From Streptomyces noursei (lineage in GTDB: Bacteria > Actinomycetota > Actinomycetes > Streptomycetales > Streptomycetaceae), in NCBI RefSeq assembly GCF_016917755.1, contig NZ_CP070326.1, positions 5,766,001 through 5,830,000 on the forward strand: a stretch of DNA of 64,000 nucleotides, in the 5' to 3' direction. The notes under the pieces were generated by a model, which did no database searches, was not told where the DNA came from, and saw nothing but the letters and a program-made list of their open reading frames with translations. A program made the position numbers and the translations under genes. Positions 1-8,789 of the stretch are shown piece after piece (the stretch's first letter is position 1; the number at the start of each line of letters is the position of its first letter).

Positions 1-1563
1 GGTGCGGAGCAGGGTGCGGCCGTGGGTGGCGAGTGCGCCGCGGCCCGTGACGCCCAGCAACTCGGCCTCGACGAGGGTCCATTGGGCGAGCCGGGAGCGG
101 AGGTCGTCGGTGGGGGCGGGGCCGGCGGCGCTGTCCGCCGCGGTGGACGGGGGCGCGGCCTGGGCCGGCCCCTGGGGCGGGGGCGACGCGGCCGGGGGCT
201 GGGTGGCGGGGGTGGCGGCGCGCAGCGGGCGTTCCCAGCGCAGTCGGGAGAGCAGGGCCCGTTCCGGTACGGAGGTGCCGGGCGGGAGGGTGGCCAGCAG
301 GGTCAGTACCCGGTGGCGGACCTCGGGGGCCGGAGAGCGGTCCAGGTGCGGGCCGAGGGCGGCCAGGGCACGGCCCTTGGCGTCGGCGGTGCCGACCACG
401 CCGGGGGTGCGGGTGGCGGGGAGCCAGGCGGCGACCAGGGCCGCCCAGCGCTGGTGGTCGGGCAGCTGCAACCAGTCCTCGGCGGCCGGGGTGGCGGCGT
501 AGCGCTCGTCGGCCTCGCCGTCGGAGGCGATCAGCCCGGCCGCGTAGGCGAGTTCGAGCCAGAAGGCGGCGAGCGGCTCGGTGGTGTCCAGGGCGACCGC
601 GGTCCGCTTGAGGTCACGGACGCTCAGACCGCCGGCGCGCAGGACGGGCGGGCCGCCGAGGTCCCACTCCTTGAGCAGCTCCTCGACGGTGGCCAGGGCG
701 GTGAACGCCTGGCTCGCGGCGGCGTTGTCCACAAGCTTTGGATCGCGGGCGGTGGCCGGATCGAGGGCGGGCGGCACCGGCTCGGGCGTGTGGTGGGCGC
801 GCCCGGCGCGCAGGTGGAGCGCCGCCTCCCGGGGCAGCACGACGTTGCGGGCGCCCGCCGGGAGCAGCAGCCCGCGGTCCAGCAGCCACTGCAGATGCGC
901 GGCCGGCCGGTCGGTGACCGCCCCGTACGGCGGGCCCCACAGCAGCTTGTCCAGGACGGCGACGGCCTCGGCGGGCGCGGTGTCCAGCAGCGCGGCCATC
1001 CGGACGCGGTCGCAGAAGAGGCCGGTGAGGGCGGCGACCGCGGACACCGGGTCATGGGTGGCGGGCAGGCCGGCCGCGGCCAGGATCTCCTGGATGCGGC
1101 CCGGCGACATCCCGGCGGTGGCCTCGGCGACGGTCGGGCCCAGCCCGGTCGGGGAGGGGCGGGCGGGGCTCGGGGTGAGGAGTTCCCGGGCGGTGCGCAC
1201 CAGCCGCAGCCGGTCGTCCGGGCCCCACACCAGGGCCTGGGCGCGCAGCGCCGCCACCGCCCGGGGCAGCGCCGCGGCGACCGCTGCGTTCCCGGCGTCC
1301 CCGGCCATCAGCGCCGCCAGCGTCGGGTACGGGCAGGGGTCCGGGGCGATCGCCAGCGCCTCGGCGGTCTGCAGGGCGAAGGTGTCCAGCCGCTCCACCG
1401 CCCGGACCACCGACGCCCGGGTCCCGGCCCGGGTGGCCAGCTGCGTCAGATCGCCCGGCACCGGGTTGAGCAGGTCGGGCCGAGCCCGCAGCAGGCCGGC
1501 GAGCCCGCGGTCCGAACGGGTCCTGAGCTCCTCGGCGAGGGTGCGGGGGGTAGCGGTGGTCAT
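1..1563 (-). CDS. Helicase-associated (helicase C-terminal-domain) protein, partial
   Basis: Read on the minus strand, a frame opens at ATG 1563 (MTTATPRTLAEELRTRSD) and stays open to the left edge, giving the first 521 codons. The N-terminal region, with GLAGLLRARPDLLNPVPGDL and TRAGTRASVVRAVERLD, is what I recall from actinobacterial proteins of about 800 residues annotated as helicase conserved C-terminal or helicase-associated domain proteins (XPB/Ssl2-like). No Walker A or DEAD box is visible in the part present. The opposite strand carries a long Gly/Arg-rich open frame that is only a composition shadow. Divergent from the next gene. Family assignment rests on N-terminal similarity from memory; the function is unknown. 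Confidence 0.72.
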   Translation of the reverse strand, partial: MTTATPRTLAEELRTRSDRGLAGLLRARPDLLNPVPGDLTQLATRAGTRASVVRAVERLDTFALQTAEALAIAPDPCPYPTLAALMAGDAGNAAVAAALPRAVAALRAQALVWGPDDRLRLVRTARELLTPSPARPSPTGLGPTVAEATAGMSPGRIQEILAAAGLPATHDPVSAVAALTGLFCDRVRMAALLDTAPAEAVAVLDKLLWGPPYGAVTDRPAAHLQWLLDRGLLLPAGARNVVLPREAALHLRAGRAHHTPEPVPPALDPATARDPKLVDNAAASQAFTALATVEELLKEWDLGGPPVLRAGGLSVRDLKRTAVALDTTEPLAAFWLELAYAAGLIASDGEADERYAATPAAEDWLQLPDHQRWAALVAAWLPATRTPGVVGTADAKGRALAALGPHLDRSPAPEVRHRVLTLLATLPPGTSVPERALLSRLRWERPLRAATPATQPPAASPPPQGPAQAAPPSTAADSAAGPAPTDDLRSRLAQWTLVEAELLGVTGRGALATHGRTLLRT

Positions 1564-1727
1564 TCGTCCTACGTTAGCCGGGCCGGGAAGGCGGCGGGAG
1601 GAGGTGACCGCGGTGCGGGGTCGCCCGCCCGCGGTCCGTGCGCCCCTCCGCGGGCGGCCCGGGGCGGTGGCGCGGGCCCGCGCGGTACCGTCGGGGGCAG
1701 CAACCAGCGCACGCCGCAGGGGATTTC

Positions 1728-2867
1728 GTGGGGATCGAGAGCGAGCAGCTCGTCTTTGACTATCTGAGCCGGGTGGGCGACCTGGCCCAGCAGCGGGGGC
1801 TGTCGTCCGGCGCCCGGATGCGGCTGGTGACCTCGCTGCGCGCCGAGATCGACGCGCAGAAGGCCGACCCGAGGGCCGATTCGGTGCCCGGGGTGAAGCG
1901 GATGCTGGCCCGGCTGGGCACGCCGGAGGCGGTGGTGCGGGCCGCGGCCGACGCGGACGGTGCCGGCGGCGGGGCCGCGGCCCCGCGGCCGGCACCGGTG
2001 GTCGGGCCCGCGGAGCCGGCCCGTCCCGCGCCGTGGGGCGGCGCCCGCGAGAAATTCGGTGGGCTGATCGGCAAGGTGCCCGAGCCCCGTGAGGAGGACG
2101 TGCCGGGGGAGGGCGGGCGGCGGCCGGGTTTCCTCAAGAAGCGCGGTGCCCGGCCGGCCGTCCCGGAGGCGCGGTCGGCCGCCGCACCGCCCCATCTGGC
2201 CGGTGCCGACGAACTGGGGGACGCGGAGGACCCGCCCGACTGGTGGCGGCTGGAGGCCGCGCCCCACGAGGCGGCGGACGCGGTGCCCGGGTTCGTCGGC
2301 GGTATCGAGATCCCGGAGGTCTGGGAGCGGCCGGAGGAGAAGGGCAAGGGCGGCGAGGACGCGCCGGCGCAGGAGGAGGGCGGCACCGGGCGCCGGCGGG
2401 TGCCGCCGGGCCTGCTGCGGCGGACGCTGGGCCGGCGGCCCGCCCAGGAGGCGGCGGCCGAGTCGGCAGGCGAGCCGGAGGACGCGGCGGACGGCGGCAC
2501 CGGGACCCCCGCTCCGGTACCCCTGCGGGCGTGGCTCAGCCCGGTGTTGACGCTGGCGGTGCTGCTGCTGGTGGCCGGTGCGGTGGTCGGCTCCTGGCTG
2601 GCGCTGGCCGGCGGCTGGGGCCTCGCCTACGTCTCGCGCCGGCTCAGCCGCACGGAGACCAAGTTCGCCGCGCTGGGCGTGCCGGGCATCGTCGCCGGCG
2701 GCCTGGTGGTCTGGGTCTGGGGCCGCAACGACGGCCGCTGGGGCGCCCCGATCGCCCCGGGCCACCTGGGCGAGGAACTGCTCGCCGGCCTGCCGGGCGT
2801 GGTGCGGGTGGCGGCGGTCGCCTCGGCGCTGTTCCTGCTGTGGCGGATGCGGCGGGCGGCCGGCTGA
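1728..2867 (+). CDS. Hypothetical membrane protein with charged cytoplasmic N-terminal region
   Basis: Starts at GTG 1728 (VGIESEQLVFDYLSRVGDL), chosen because a CAGGGG Shine-Dalgarno sequence lies just upstream; a frame open further 5' lacks one. 379 residues. Residues about 1-80 are helical and resemble the short helical modules of actinobacterial sensor-like proteins. A long Pro/Gly/Ala/Glu-rich low-complexity linker follows. About four hydrophobic segments occupy the C-terminal 120 residues (VLTLAVLLLVAGAVVGSWL, GLAYVSRRL, PGIVAGGLVVWVWG, VAAVASALFLLW). Probably an inner-membrane protein with a long cytoplasmic N-terminus. No enzymatic motif is seen. Divergent from the helicase-associated gene. 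Confidence 0.75.
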   Translation: MGIESEQLVFDYLSRVGDLAQQRGLSSGARMRLVTSLRAEIDAQKADPRADSVPGVKRMLARLGTPEAVVRAAADADGAGGGAAAPRPAPVVGPAEPARPAPWGGAREKFGGLIGKVPEPREEDVPGEGGRRPGFLKKRGARPAVPEARSAAAPPHLAGADELGDAEDPPDWWRLEAAPHEAADAVPGFVGGIEIPEVWERPEEKGKGGEDAPAQEEGGTGRRRVPPGLLRRTLGRRPAQEAAAESAGEPEDAADGGTGTPAPVPLRAWLSPVLTLAVLLLVAGAVVGSWLALAGGWGLAYVSRRLSRTETKFAALGVPGIVAGGLVVWVWGRNDGRWGAPIAPGHLGEELLAGLPGVVRVAAVASALFLLWRMRRAAG

Positions 2868-2912
2868 GGCGCGGGCGGCGCGCCCCGGGGCCGGCCGCCG
2901 CCCGGGCCGCCG

Positions 2913-4037
2913 CTACTTCTTGGCCAGCCGCTGCTGGATCTCGTCCAGGATCTTGTCGGCCGCGGTGTAGCCGATGCCCTGGATCCACAGCTGGTCGTCG
3001 ACGCGGATCGACCTGCCGTCCTTGACGGCCCGGAGGTTCTTCCACAGGGGGCCGGTGGTGATCTGGGCCTCCTTGGACTTCTCGGGGCTGCCGTAGGTGG
3101 AGTAGAAGACGGCGTTGGCGTCGGCCTTGGTGATCTGCTCGGGGCCGACCTCGACCATCAGGCCGTTCTGTGCGCCGTCGACGACGGTGGTGGGGCCGGT
3201 GCCGATGTCGTCGAGGACCGTGCCGATGTAGCTCCGGCAGCCGTAGACGCGGGTGTCGGCGCCCTCGACGAAGCGGACGACGTTGGCGCGCAGGGCGCGG
3301 GCCTTGGCCGGGCCGCCCAGGGCCTGGGTGACGCGCTCGGCGTGCGACCGGTAGGCGGCGACGACGCGCTTGGCCTCGGGGATCTTGTTCAGCGCGGCGG
3401 CGTGGACGGCGAAGTTCTGCTTCCACGGGTAGCCGGTGGTCTCGGTCATGACGGTGGGCGCGATCTTCTTCAGTTCGGCGTAGCGCTGGCCGTCGCGGAC
3501 CTTGCTGGTGAGGATCAGATCGGGCTTGAGGGCGGCGATCGCCTCCAGGTTGGGGGCGCCGATCTTGCCGACGTCCTTGATGCCGGCGAGCCGGTGCCGC
3601 GGCAGGTAGTCGAGGAAGCCGGAGTCGACGTCGGAGTGGGTCGCGCCGACGGGGGTGACGCCGAGGGTGAGCGCGGAGTCCAGCTCGGCGGTGTCCAGGA
3701 CGACGACGCGCCGCGGGGTGTCGGGGACGGCGACCTCGCCCATCGCGGTGCGGACCGGGTGGCTGCCGCCGCCCCGGGGGGCCGGCTCGGGCCAGGTGGT
3801 GGTGGGCTGCGCGGGGCAGGTGGCCGCCTTGAAGGTGCCGTCGGGGCCGGCGGCGGAGGCGCCGGAGTCCGCGCCGCTGCCGCAGGCGGTGAGCAGGAGC
3901 GCGCCGGCGGCGGCGACCGCGGCGGCCCGGGCGGTGCCGCCGCGGCGCGGCCGCGCACCGGCGGCGGAGACGCAGGGCAGGGCCGGGTGGGAGGAAAGGG
4001 GCGAGCGGGACGTAGCCGGGTGGGTGGGGCGGGTCAT
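2913..4037 (-). CDS. Iron-siderophore ABC transporter substrate-binding lipoprotein
   Basis: 374 residues from ATG 4037. A long N-terminus precedes a lipoprotein signal with lipobox LLTAC (Cys about residue 52), so the mature protein should be anchored outside the membrane. The body is a FecB/BtuF-type periplasmic-binding fold: RRVVVLDTAELDSALTLGV opens the first lobe, and PNLEAIAALKPDLILTS is the classic motif of this family. It is the last gene of a four-gene minus-strand importer operon, separated by 62 nt from the ATPase gene. The Fe3+-hydroxamate or catecholate ligand cannot be told from sequence. The extended N-terminus before the signal peptide is unusual, but no better start codon is visible. 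Confidence 0.9.
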   Translation of the reverse strand: MTRPTHPATSRSPLSSHPALPCVSAAGARPRRGGTARAAAVAAAGALLLTACGSGADSGASAAGPDGTFKAATCPAQPTTTWPEPAPRGGGSHPVRTAMGEVAVPDTPRRVVVLDTAELDSALTLGVTPVGATHSDVDSGFLDYLPRHRLAGIKDVGKIGAPNLEAIAALKPDLILTSKVRDGQRYAELKKIAPTVMTETTGYPWKQNFAVHAAALNKIPEAKRVVAAYRSHAERVTQALGGPAKARALRANVVRFVEGADTRVYGCRSYIGTVLDDIGTGPTTVVDGAQNGLMVEVGPEQITKADANAVFYSTYGSPEKSKEAQITTGPLWKNLRAVKDGRSIRVDDQLWIQGIGYTAADKILDEIQQRLAKK

Positions 4038-4099
4038 GGCGGCCCTTTCGGCTCGGCGGGCGGGGAGGTCGGCGGGGCGGGAGCCTCGACGAGCAGACG

Positions 4100-5005
4100 T
4101 CACTGCCGGGGTTCCCTTTCCCAGGGACGGCCCGGAACCACCAGGGGCGAGCCGGTCACCGGGTCCGGGACGACCACCGCGTCCAGGCCGAAGACCTCCC
4201 GGACCAGGTCGGCCGTGACGACCTGCCCGGGGTGGCCCTGGGCGACGATCCGGCCCGCCTTCATGGCCACCAGGTGGTCGGCGTAGCGGGCGGCCTGGTT
4301 GAGGTCGTGCAGGACGGCGACGACGGTCCGGCCGCGCTCGTGGTTGAGCTGGCGCACCAGGTCCAGGACCTCCACCTGGTGGGCGATGTCCAGATAGGTG
4401 GTCGGCTCGTCCAGCAGGAGCAGATCGGTCTCCTGGGCCAGCGCCATGGCGATCCAGACCCGCTGGCGCTGGCCGCCGGAGAGCTCGTCGACCGCGCGGT
4501 CCGCCAGCGCCGCCACGTCGGTCCGCGCCATCGCCTCGGAGACCGCCCGCTCGTCCTGCGTCGACCACTGCTGCCACCACCGCTGGTGCGGCTGGCGACC
4601 GCGGGCCACCAGGTCGGCGACGGTGATCGCCTCCGGTGCGACCGGGGTCTGCGGCAGCAGGCCGAGCGACTGGGCGATCTTCCGGGTGGGGATCTTGGCC
4701 AGGTCCGTGCCGTCCAGCAGGACCGTGCCGTGGCGCGGTCGCAGCAGCCGCCCCAGGGCGCGCAGCAGTGTCGACTTGCCGCAGGCGTTGGGGCCGACGA
4801 CGACGGTGACCGCGCCGTCGGGCACGTCCACGTCCAGGCCCTCGACGACGGTGCGCTCCTCGTAGGAGAGGGTCAGGTCGCGGGCCGTCAGACGGGCGGC
4901 GGTCTGGAGCGCGGTGGTCTCCTGGGCGGTGGGTTCCTCGGCGGTGGTCTCCGGGGCGGCGGGGCCCGTCTCGGCCGCCGGCCGCGGTGTGCCGGTACCG
5001 GTCAC
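4100..5005 (-). CDS. Iron-siderophore ABC transporter ATP-binding protein
   Basis: 301 residues from GTG 5005, preceded by a strong AGGAGG. The start overlaps the stop of the upstream permease by 4 nt (GTGA). Walker A GPNACGKSTLL, Q-loop LLPQTP, signature LSGGQRQRVWIAMAL, Walker B LLLLDEPTTYLD and the H-switch VLHDLNQAARYADH are all intact. This is the FecE/FhuC class that powers Fe3+-siderophore uptake. The first roughly 40 residues are a Thr/Ala/Glu-rich extension not needed for the fold. Presumed to work with the two permeases and the lipoprotein encoded beside it. Confidence 0.95.
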   Translation of the reverse strand: MTGTGTPRPAAETGPAAPETTAEEPTAQETTALQTAARLTARDLTLSYEERTVVEGLDVDVPDGAVTVVVGPNACGKSTLLRALGRLLRPRHGTVLLDGTDLAKIPTRKIAQSLGLLPQTPVAPEAITVADLVARGRQPHQRWWQQWSTQDERAVSEAMARTDVAALADRAVDELSGGQRQRVWIAMALAQETDLLLLDEPTTYLDIAHQVEVLDLVRQLNHERGRTVVAVLHDLNQAARYADHLVAMKAGRIVAQGHPGQVVTADLVREVFGLDAVVVPDPVTGSPLVVPGRPWEREPRQ

Positions 5006-6099
5006 GCGTTTCCTCCTGTGGCCCGGCCACGGGCCCGGTGGCCCCTGACGATCAGCCAGATCAGATACGGGGCGCCGACCGCGGCGGTCAGCACGCCCAC
5101 CGGCAGCTCGGTCGGCGCGAGCAGCTTGCGGGCGAGCAGGTCGCCGAGGACGACGATGACGGCGCCCAGCAGGGCGGAGCTCAGCAGCGGGATCTGCGCG
5201 GTCCGGGTCAGCCGGCGGGCGATCTGCGGGGCGAGCAGGGCGACGAAGTCCACCGGCCCGGCGGCGCCGGTCGCCATCGACGCCAGCACCACGCCGACCG
5301 CCACCAGCCCCAGCCGGGTGCGGCCCAGCCGGATGCCCAGCGCGGTCGCGGTGTCGTCGTCCAGGGACACCGTCCGCTGGGCGCGGGCCGCCCACAGGAC
5401 GGCCGGCAGCAGCACCAGCAGCGCCCACCCCAGGGGCGCCGCCTCCGCCCAGCCGCGCCCGTTGAGCGAGCCGGTCATCCAGACCTGGGCCTGTTGGGCC
5501 ACCAGGTAGTCGCCCTTGGTGAGGAACAGCTGGGTGACCGAGCGCAGCGCCACCGCGAAGCCGATGCCGATCAGCACGAAGCGGGTGGCGTGCAGCCCGC
5601 CGCGCCAGGCGAAGACGTAGACCAGGACGGCGGCCAGCACCCCGCCGGCGACCGAGACGTAGGGCAGGACCGCGAACGACGTGACGCCGAAGGTCATCGC
5701 CCCGACCGTCACCGCCCCGGCGCCCTGGGTGACGCCGATGATGTCCGGGCTGGCCAGCGGATTGCGGGCGACGGTCTGGATCAGCCCGCCGGCGACCCCG
5801 AAGGCCGTGCCGACCAGCAGCCCGACCACCATCCGGGGCAGCCGCAGCGTCCCGACGACGAGTTCCTGCGCGGACGGCCGGCCCGTCAGCACCTTGAGCA
5901 CCTCGGAGGGCGCCACCCAGCTCTCGCCGGCACACAGGTACGCCACGGACACCACGGCCAGGAGGACCGCGAGCACGGCGGCGACCACGGTGGCGCGCCG
6001 GTGCAGCAGGAAGGAGCCGCGGCCGGCCCGGACCAGCGCGTACCCGGCGGGGCGGACCGCGCCCGGGCGGGCGGCGGGGGAGATCCCGGGAGCCGTCAT
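5002..6099 (-). CDS. FecCD-family siderophore permease (second subunit)
   Basis: 365 residues from ATG 6099, overlapping the stop of the preceding permease (ATGA). About nine to ten hydrophobic helices. Family landmarks visible are LRLPRMVVGLLVGTAFGVAG, IQTVARNPLASPDIIGVTQGA and the C-terminal cytoplasmic loop LLAPTELPVGVLTAAVGAPY. This is the BtuC/FecD-type channel subunit, paired with the neighbouring permease to form a heterodimer through which the iron complex enters the cytoplasm. Confidence 0.94.
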   Translation of the reverse strand: MTAPGISPAARPGAVRPAGYALVRAGRGSFLLHRRATVVAAVLAVLLAVVSVAYLCAGESWVAPSEVLKVLTGRPSAQELVVGTLRLPRMVVGLLVGTAFGVAGGLIQTVARNPLASPDIIGVTQGAGAVTVGAMTFGVTSFAVLPYVSVAGGVLAAVLVYVFAWRGGLHATRFVLIGIGFAVALRSVTQLFLTKGDYLVAQQAQVWMTGSLNGRGWAEAAPLGWALLVLLPAVLWAARAQRTVSLDDDTATALGIRLGRTRLGLVAVGVVLASMATGAAGPVDFVALLAPQIARRLTRTAQIPLLSSALLGAVIVVLGDLLARKLLAPTELPVGVLTAAVGAPYLIWLIVRGHRARGRATGGNA

Positions 6100-7106
6100 G
6101 CCGCCACCGCCCGTCGCCGGACCAGGGTCACCAGGAACGGCACGCCGATCAGCGCGGTCATCACGCCCGCCGGGACCTCCGACGGCGGGAAGAGCACCCG
6201 CCCGACGGTGTCCGAGACCAGCACGACGACCGGGCCGAGCAGCGCGGCCATCGGCAGCGCCCAGCGGTGGTCGCCGCCCACCAGCGCGCGGGCCAGGTGC
6301 GGGACGGCCAGGCCGACGAAGGCGATCGGGCCGGCCGCGGCCACCCCCGCGCCGGTCAGCACGGTCGCCCCGAGCCCGCCCACGATCCGCACCGCGGCGA
6401 CGTTCTGGCCCAGTCCCCGGGCGACGTCCTCGCCGAGCGCCAGGGCGTCCAGTCCGCGCGCCACCGACAGCACCAGCACCGCGCCGACCAGCAGGAACGG
6501 CCAGATCTGGGCGGCCACCGCGGCATCCCGGCCGGTGAGCGAACCCACCTGCCAGAAGCGGAACTCGTCCAGCGCCGCGGCCTTGGTGGTGAGGATCGCC
6601 ATCGACACCGACACCAGCAGCGCGTTGATCGCGGCGCCGGAGAGCGCCAGCTTGACCGGGGTGGCGCCGCCCCGGCCGCGGGTGGCGACGCCGTAGACGA
6701 AGACGGCGGCGATCCCCGCGCCGGCGAACGCGAACCAGACGTAGCCGGTCAGGGTGTGCACCCCGGTGAAGGCGATGGCGGTGACCACGGCGGCCGCGGC
6801 GCCCTGGCTGATGCCGAGGATGCCGGGGTCGGCGATCGGGTTGCGGGTGATGCCCTGCATGACCGTGCCGGCCATCGCCAGCGCGGCGCCCACCATCAGC
6901 CCGATCAGGGTGCGCGGCAGCCGCAGGTACCGCACGACCTGCGCGGCGTCGTCGGTGCCGCCGTGGACGAGGGCGTCGAGCACCGCGGACGGCGCGAACG
7001 CGCGGCTGCCGACGGCGAGCGAGAGGACCACCGCGAGCAACAGCGCCAGCACCGCCACCGCGGTCAGGCCGAGCCGTCGGCTCCGTTTCCGTTGCGTCAC
7101 GGGCAT
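6096..7106 (-). CDS. FecCD-family siderophore permease (first subunit)
   Basis: 336 residues from ATG 7106 (MPVTQRKRSRRLGL). The frame stays open upstream to 7247, but the extra residues are Pro/Arg-rich and would run through the iron-box-like operator, so the internal ATG is preferred. Landmarks: LRLPRTLIGLMVGAALAMAG, MQGITRNPIADPGILGISQG and FPPSEVPAGVMTALIGVPF. It is the first gene of the importer operon and is probably repressed under iron sufficiency through the site at 7186-7204. Confidence 0.93.
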   Translation of the reverse strand: MPVTQRKRSRRLGLTAVAVLALLLAVVLSLAVGSRAFAPSAVLDALVHGGTDDAAQVVRYLRLPRTLIGLMVGAALAMAGTVMQGITRNPIADPGILGISQGAAAAVVTAIAFTGVHTLTGYVWFAFAGAGIAAVFVYGVATRGRGGATPVKLALSGAAINALLVSVSMAILTTKAAALDEFRFWQVGSLTGRDAAVAAQIWPFLLVGAVLVLSVARGLDALALGEDVARGLGQNVAAVRIVGGLGATVLTGAGVAAAGPIAFVGLAVPHLARALVGGDHRWALPMAALLGPVVVLVSDTVGRVLFPPSEVPAGVMTALIGVPFLVTLVRRRAVAA

Positions 7107-7185
7107 GGCATCACGGGCGTCGGGTCCATTCGCGCGGTCTGGAGCTGTCGGACGGGCGACCGCGGGCGCCCGGTGGGGCCCGCGG

Positions 7186-7204
7186 TTAGGTAAGGCAAGG
7201 CTAA
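7186..7204. promoter_or_regulatory. Iron box (IdeR/DmdR-type operator) upstream of the siderophore importer
   Basis: The 19 bp TTAGGTAAGGCAAGGCTAA begin with TTAGGT and end with GGCTAA. This closely matches the imperfect palindrome that actinobacterial iron repressors of the DtxR family bind (consensus recalled as TTAGGTTAGSCTAACCTAA). The site ends 79 nt upstream of the first permease start, where a promoter would lie, so iron-dependent repression of the importer is a reasonable inference. It could also affect the divergent HAD gene. Confidence 0.75.
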
Positions 7205-7246
7205 CGCTACGTCCTGGTCGCCGGGGCCCGCGGGGGCGCGGGCACA

Positions 7247-7930
7247 ATGGCAGGCATGGCTGCGCATCCCCTGACCGTCGGGTTCGACCTCGACATGACG
7301 TTGATCGACTCCCGCCCGGGCATCAAGGCCGCCTACGAGGCGCTGGCCGCCCGCACCGGTACGTACATCGACGCCGACGCGGCGGTGACCCGGCTCGGGC
7401 CGCCGCTGGAGCAGGAGATCCGCCGGTGGTTCCCCGAGGAGCGGGTGGCCGAGGTCAGCGACGTCTACCGGGAGCTGTACCCCGCGCACGCCGTCGCCGG
7501 CACCCTGGCGATGCCCGGCGCGCGGGAGGCGGTCGACGCGGTGCACGCGGCCGGCGGCCGGGCCATCGTCGTCACCGCCAAGTACGAGCCCAACGCCAAG
7601 CTGCACCTGTCCCACCTGGGCATCGCCGCGGACGCGGTCATCGGCTCGCTGTGGGCGGAGGCCAAGGCCGAGGCGCTGCGCGAGCACGGCGCGCACGTCT
7701 ACGTCGGCGACCACACCGGCGACGTGCGCGGCGCCCGGACCGCGGGCGCGCTGTCCGTGGCGGTCGCCACCGGCCCGTGCGCCGCCGACGAACTGCGCGC
7801 GGCCGGCGCCCAGGTCCTGCTCGACGACCTGACCGCTTTCCCGTCGTGGCTGGATCGTTACGTAGCGGATCCGGATCGTTACCCGGCGGGTGGCGTCGAC
7901 GGGGACGGCGCGAGGGCCGCCTCCGCCTGA
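7247..7930 (+). CDS. HAD-superfamily phosphatase (phosphoglycolate-phosphatase-like)
   Basis: 227 residues. Motif I FDLDMTLIDSRPG holds the nucleophile and acid/base aspartates (D14, D16); motif II is VVTAKYEPN, motif III the Lys in EAKAEAL, and motif IV VGDHTGDV. The region after motif I is a helical C1-type cap, as in Gph/PgmB-like phosphatases. The substrate is unknown. A second in-frame ATG at 7256 could be the true start; neither has a strong Shine-Dalgarno. The 3' end overlaps the convergent small membrane gene by 52 nt. Confidence 0.85.
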   Translation: MAGMAAHPLTVGFDLDMTLIDSRPGIKAAYEALAARTGTYIDADAAVTRLGPPLEQEIRRWFPEERVAEVSDVYRELYPAHAVAGTLAMPGAREAVDAVHAAGGRAIVVTAKYEPNAKLHLSHLGIAADAVIGSLWAEAKAEALREHGAHVYVGDHTGDVRGARTAGALSVAVATGPCAADELRAAGAQVLLDDLTAFPSWLDRYVADPDRYPAGGVDGDGARAASA

Positions 7931-8145
7931 CGGCGCTCGGCGACCACGGAACGCAGCACTCCGCAGCCCGCGATCAGGAAACCGGCGCCCATCAGCATGG
8001 ACACCCAGTAGAACTCCCACGGCAACGGCTTCGTGCCGAGGAACAGCGGTAGCACCGTGACGAGAGTGGCCAGTGCGCCAACTAGGAACACGATCGCGCC
8101 GATTCGGACCATCAGATCCCCGGCCTGGGGCGTTTCATCAGACAC
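7879..8145 (-). CDS. Small two-helix membrane protein
   Basis: 88 residues from ATG 8145. Two hydrophobic segments, VRIGAIVFLVGALATLVTVL and WVSMLMGAGFLIAGCGVL, are joined by a short loop; a short polar N-terminus and an Arg/Ala-rich tail flank them. It resembles the small hypothetical membrane proteins found beside the cold-shock gene in Streptomyces. No catalytic motif. Convergent with the HAD gene (52-nt overlap) and divergent from the cold-shock gene. Confidence 0.75.
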   Translation of the reverse strand: MSDETPQAGDLMVRIGAIVFLVGALATLVTVLPLFLGTKPLPWEFYWVSMLMGAGFLIAGCGVLRSVVAERRQAEAALAPSPSTPPAG

Positions 8146-8353
8146 CTGACCAGGGTAAGTCCGGGCCAGAGGCGCCGAGGATCCCCCTGGCGACGTCTTG
8201 TCACCGGGCCCCGGACCATTAGCCTTGGGGGAGGCGGGCTTCGGTGGCCCGCTGCACTGTTATCCGGACCAATTTTCTCAACGCCGCGGCTCCACACGCT
8301 GCCTGCCGCGGACCAGCCCGCATTTCCCGACGAGTACGAGGACGAGGACAGAC

Positions 8354-8737
8354 GTGCCTACCGGCAAGGTCAAGTGGTTCAACAGCGAGAAGGGCTTCGG
8401 CTTTCTCTCCCGCGACGACGGCGGTGACGTCTTCGTACATTCGTCGGTGCTGCCCGACGGCGTGGAGGCGCTCAAGCCCGGCCAGCGCGTCGAATTCGGT
8501 GTCGTCGCAGGCCAGCGCGGAGACCAGGCACTGAGCGTCATCCTCCTCGATCCGACCCCCTCGCTCGCCGCGGCCCAGCGGCGCAAGCCCGACGAGCTCG
8601 CCTCGATCGTGCAGGACCTCACCACGCTCCTGGAGAACGTCACCCAGCAGCTGGAGCGCGGGCGTTACCCCGACAAGGTGCACGGCGCCAAGATCGCCGG
8701 CATGCTGCGGGCGGTCGCCGACCAGCTCGACGTCTGA
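8354..8737 (+). CDS. Cold-shock-domain protein with C-terminal helical extension
   Basis: 127 residues from GTG 8354, preceded by GAGGACA. Residues 1-66 are a canonical cold-shock domain: GKVKWFNSEKGFGFL contains RNP1 and DVFVHSS contains RNP2, predicting binding to single-stranded RNA or DNA. The C-terminal 60 residues form a helical tail (DELASIVQDLTTLLENVTQQ) absent from the short 67-residue Csp proteins. The long 5' region (8146-8353) may act as a structured leader. Confidence 0.92.
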   Translation: MPTGKVKWFNSEKGFGFLSRDDGGDVFVHSSVLPDGVEALKPGQRVEFGVVAGQRGDQALSVILLDPTPSLAAAQRRKPDELASIVQDLTTLLENVTQQLERGRYPDKVHGAKIAGMLRAVADQLDV

Positions 8738-8789
8738 GCCGGACCGCCCGCGCTCCCGAAGCAGCCGCGGGCGGCCGCACCGACATCCT

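Noticed and set aside
22..1767. 581-residue plus-strand open frame rich in Gly/Arg
   Set aside because: Low-complexity composition and no domain; it is the complement of the helicase-associated gene on the minus strand, whose translation looks like a real protein.
2913..5030. 705-residue minus-strand open frame
   Set aside because: Only its C-terminal 374 residues (the siderophore-binding lipoprotein) are real; the rest is an out-of-frame reading of the ATPase gene.
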